Of a stretch of DNA of 5,691 bases, positions 4,873-5,691 are shown one piece after another; positions within the stretch are counted from its first letter, which is position 1, and each line of letters starts with the position of its first letter. The notes under the pieces were generated by a model. It was not told the origin of the DNA. It saw only the letters and a list, made by a program, of their open reading frames with translations, and made no database searches. Where the stretch lies: the NCBI GenBank assembly GCA_903895005.1, contig CAITSH010000060.1:1-5691 (forward strand). The letters are read 5' to 3'. The position numbers were made by a program, and so were the translations under genes. Source of the stretch: an uncultured Pseudomonadota bacterium. Its GTDB lineage: Bacteria; Pseudomonadota; Gammaproteobacteria; Burkholderiales; SG8-39.

Positions 4873-5691
4873 ATGACCAAGCGCCCGGATACGCTGCAGG
4901 CGCTTTCGGCGCAGCTTGCCGCAGGCCGTTGCAGCAGCCTCGAACTGACCGAACAAGCCTACCGCCGCATTGCCGACCCGCAGGGTGAAGGCAAGCGCGC
5001 CTTTATCCGGCTGTTCAGTGACAGCGCGCTGGCTACGGCCAAGGCATCCGACACGCTGCGTGCGGCCGGCAGCCCGCTCCCGCCGCTCTCGGGCATTCCG
5101 ATTTCGGTCAAGGATTTGTTCGATGTCGCCGGCAGCACCACCACGGCGGGCTCGCTGGTGCTCAAGCGCAACCCGCCGGCAAGCCACGATGCACCCGTGG
5201 TGGCACGGCTTCGCGCCGCAGGCGCCGTCATCGTGGGCAGCACCAACATGACCGAGTTCGCGATGGGCGGGCTCGGCATCAATCCGCATTACGGCACGCC
5301 ACTCAACCCCTACGACCGCGCCACCGGCCGTATTCCCGGCGGTTCATCCTCGGGCGGCGCAGTGTCGGTTGCCGATGCAATGGTCGGCGCAGCCATAGGT
5401 TCGGACACAGCGGGCTCGGTGCAAATGCCGGCGGCCCTGTGCGGTCTTGTCGGGTTCAAGCCTACGGCGCGGCGCGTGCCACTGGCCGGTTCCATCCCGC
5501 TTGCGGCCTCGGCCGACTCCATCGGCCCGATCGCCAACTCGGTCGGCTGCTGCGCCCTTCTCGATGCAATCATGTCTGCCGATGGCAGCGATGTCCCTGC
5601 CGCCATTGCGCCGTCCAGGCTGCGCATAGGCGTGCCGCAAACCCTGGTGCAGGACGACATGGAACCGGCAGTGGCCCGCGCTTTTGCAGGC
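4873..5691 (+). CDS. Amidase-signature family enzyme, 3' end outside the window
   Basis: Amide hydrolase (amide + water to carboxylate + ammonia or amine), cytoplasmic; the first 273 residues are present with an open frame to the window edge. Full-length members usually have 430-480 residues, so roughly 160-200 are missing. The complete Ser-cisSer-Lys triad is visible: Lys80 in PISVKDLFDVAG, Ser158 in PGGSSSGGAVSVA (24 residues before the nucleophile, as in other members) and Ser182 in GSDTAGSVQMPA. Other typical blocks are ARLRAAGAVIVGSTNMTEFA (111-130) and CGLVGFKPT (190-198). Residue 184 is Gln where most amidases have Arg (GSIRxPA), which may reflect a particular substrate. The ATG is 8 bases after the hydrolase stop with only a weak GGGA directly before it, so translation is probably coupled to the upstream gene. 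A GatA role is unlikely because no gatC or gatB is nearby and the neighbours are catabolic. Confidence 0.92.
   Translation, partial: MTKRPDTLQALSAQLAAGRCSSLELTEQAYRRIADPQGEGKRAFIRLFSDSALATAKASDTLRAAGSPLPPLSGIPISVKDLFDVAGSTTTAGSLVLKRNPPASHDAPVVARLRAAGAVIVGSTNMTEFAMGGLGINPHYGTPLNPYDRATGRIPGGSSSGGAVSVADAMVGAAIGSDTAGSVQMPAALCGLVGFKPTARRVPLAGSIPLAASADSIGPIANSVGCCALLDAIMSADGSDVPAAIAPSRLRIGVPQTLVQDDMEPAVARAFAG

Noticed and set aside
4873..5691. GatA subunit of the tRNA amidotransferase
   Set aside because: No gatC or gatB neighbours, a catabolic operon context and a non-typical nucleophile block (GSVQMPA) argue for a general or catabolic amidase.

Overview
The window reads as a GC-rich Gram-negative proteobacterial chromosome segment. 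Betaproteobacteria of the order Burkholderiales are the best guess, because two substrate-binding proteins of the Bug (tripartite tricarboxylate transporter, TTT) family lie next to a LysR regulator and a run of catabolic hydrolases, an arrangement typical of that order. The taxonomic call is inference; no RNA gene or marker protein is present. The coding regions are uniformly GC-rich. The only clearly AT-rich stretch is the divergent regulatory region at about 1780-1860.

Layout: (1) 2-796 (+), the C-terminal five-sixths of a first Bug-type binding protein, cut by the left edge and possibly out of frame near that edge. (2) 797-870, a 74-bp convergent gap with no clear terminator. (3) 871-1770 (-), a LysR-family regulator with a GTG start. 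(4) 1771-1927, a divergent intergenic region holding an exact 8-bp inverted repeat (1803-1810 / 1851-1858) that could be the regulator's operator. (5) 1928-2896 (+), a complete Bug-type binding protein with a Sec signal peptide. (6) 2934-3842 (+), a PuuE/allantoinase-like member of the polysaccharide-deacetylase superfamily. (7) 3843-3958, a gap with two back-to-back RNA hairpins. (8) 3959-4864 (+), an alpha/beta hydrolase with a visible catalytic triad. (9) 4873-5691 (+), an amidase-signature enzyme cut by the right edge, with its Ser-cisSer-Lys triad intact.

Genes 5-9 look like one LysR-controlled operon. Its plausible logic is capture of a small carboxylate or amide-like compound in the periplasm by the Bug protein, followed by sequential cytoplasmic C-N or C-O hydrolysis: a PuuE-like hydrolase that may open a cyclic amide, imide or ureide, an alpha/beta hydrolase, and an amidase releasing ammonia. 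The family assignments are firm. The substrate and the order of steps are not determinable from the sequence. No TTT membrane subunits (TctA/TctB type) are seen here. No mobile element, CRISPR array, tRNA or rRNA was found.
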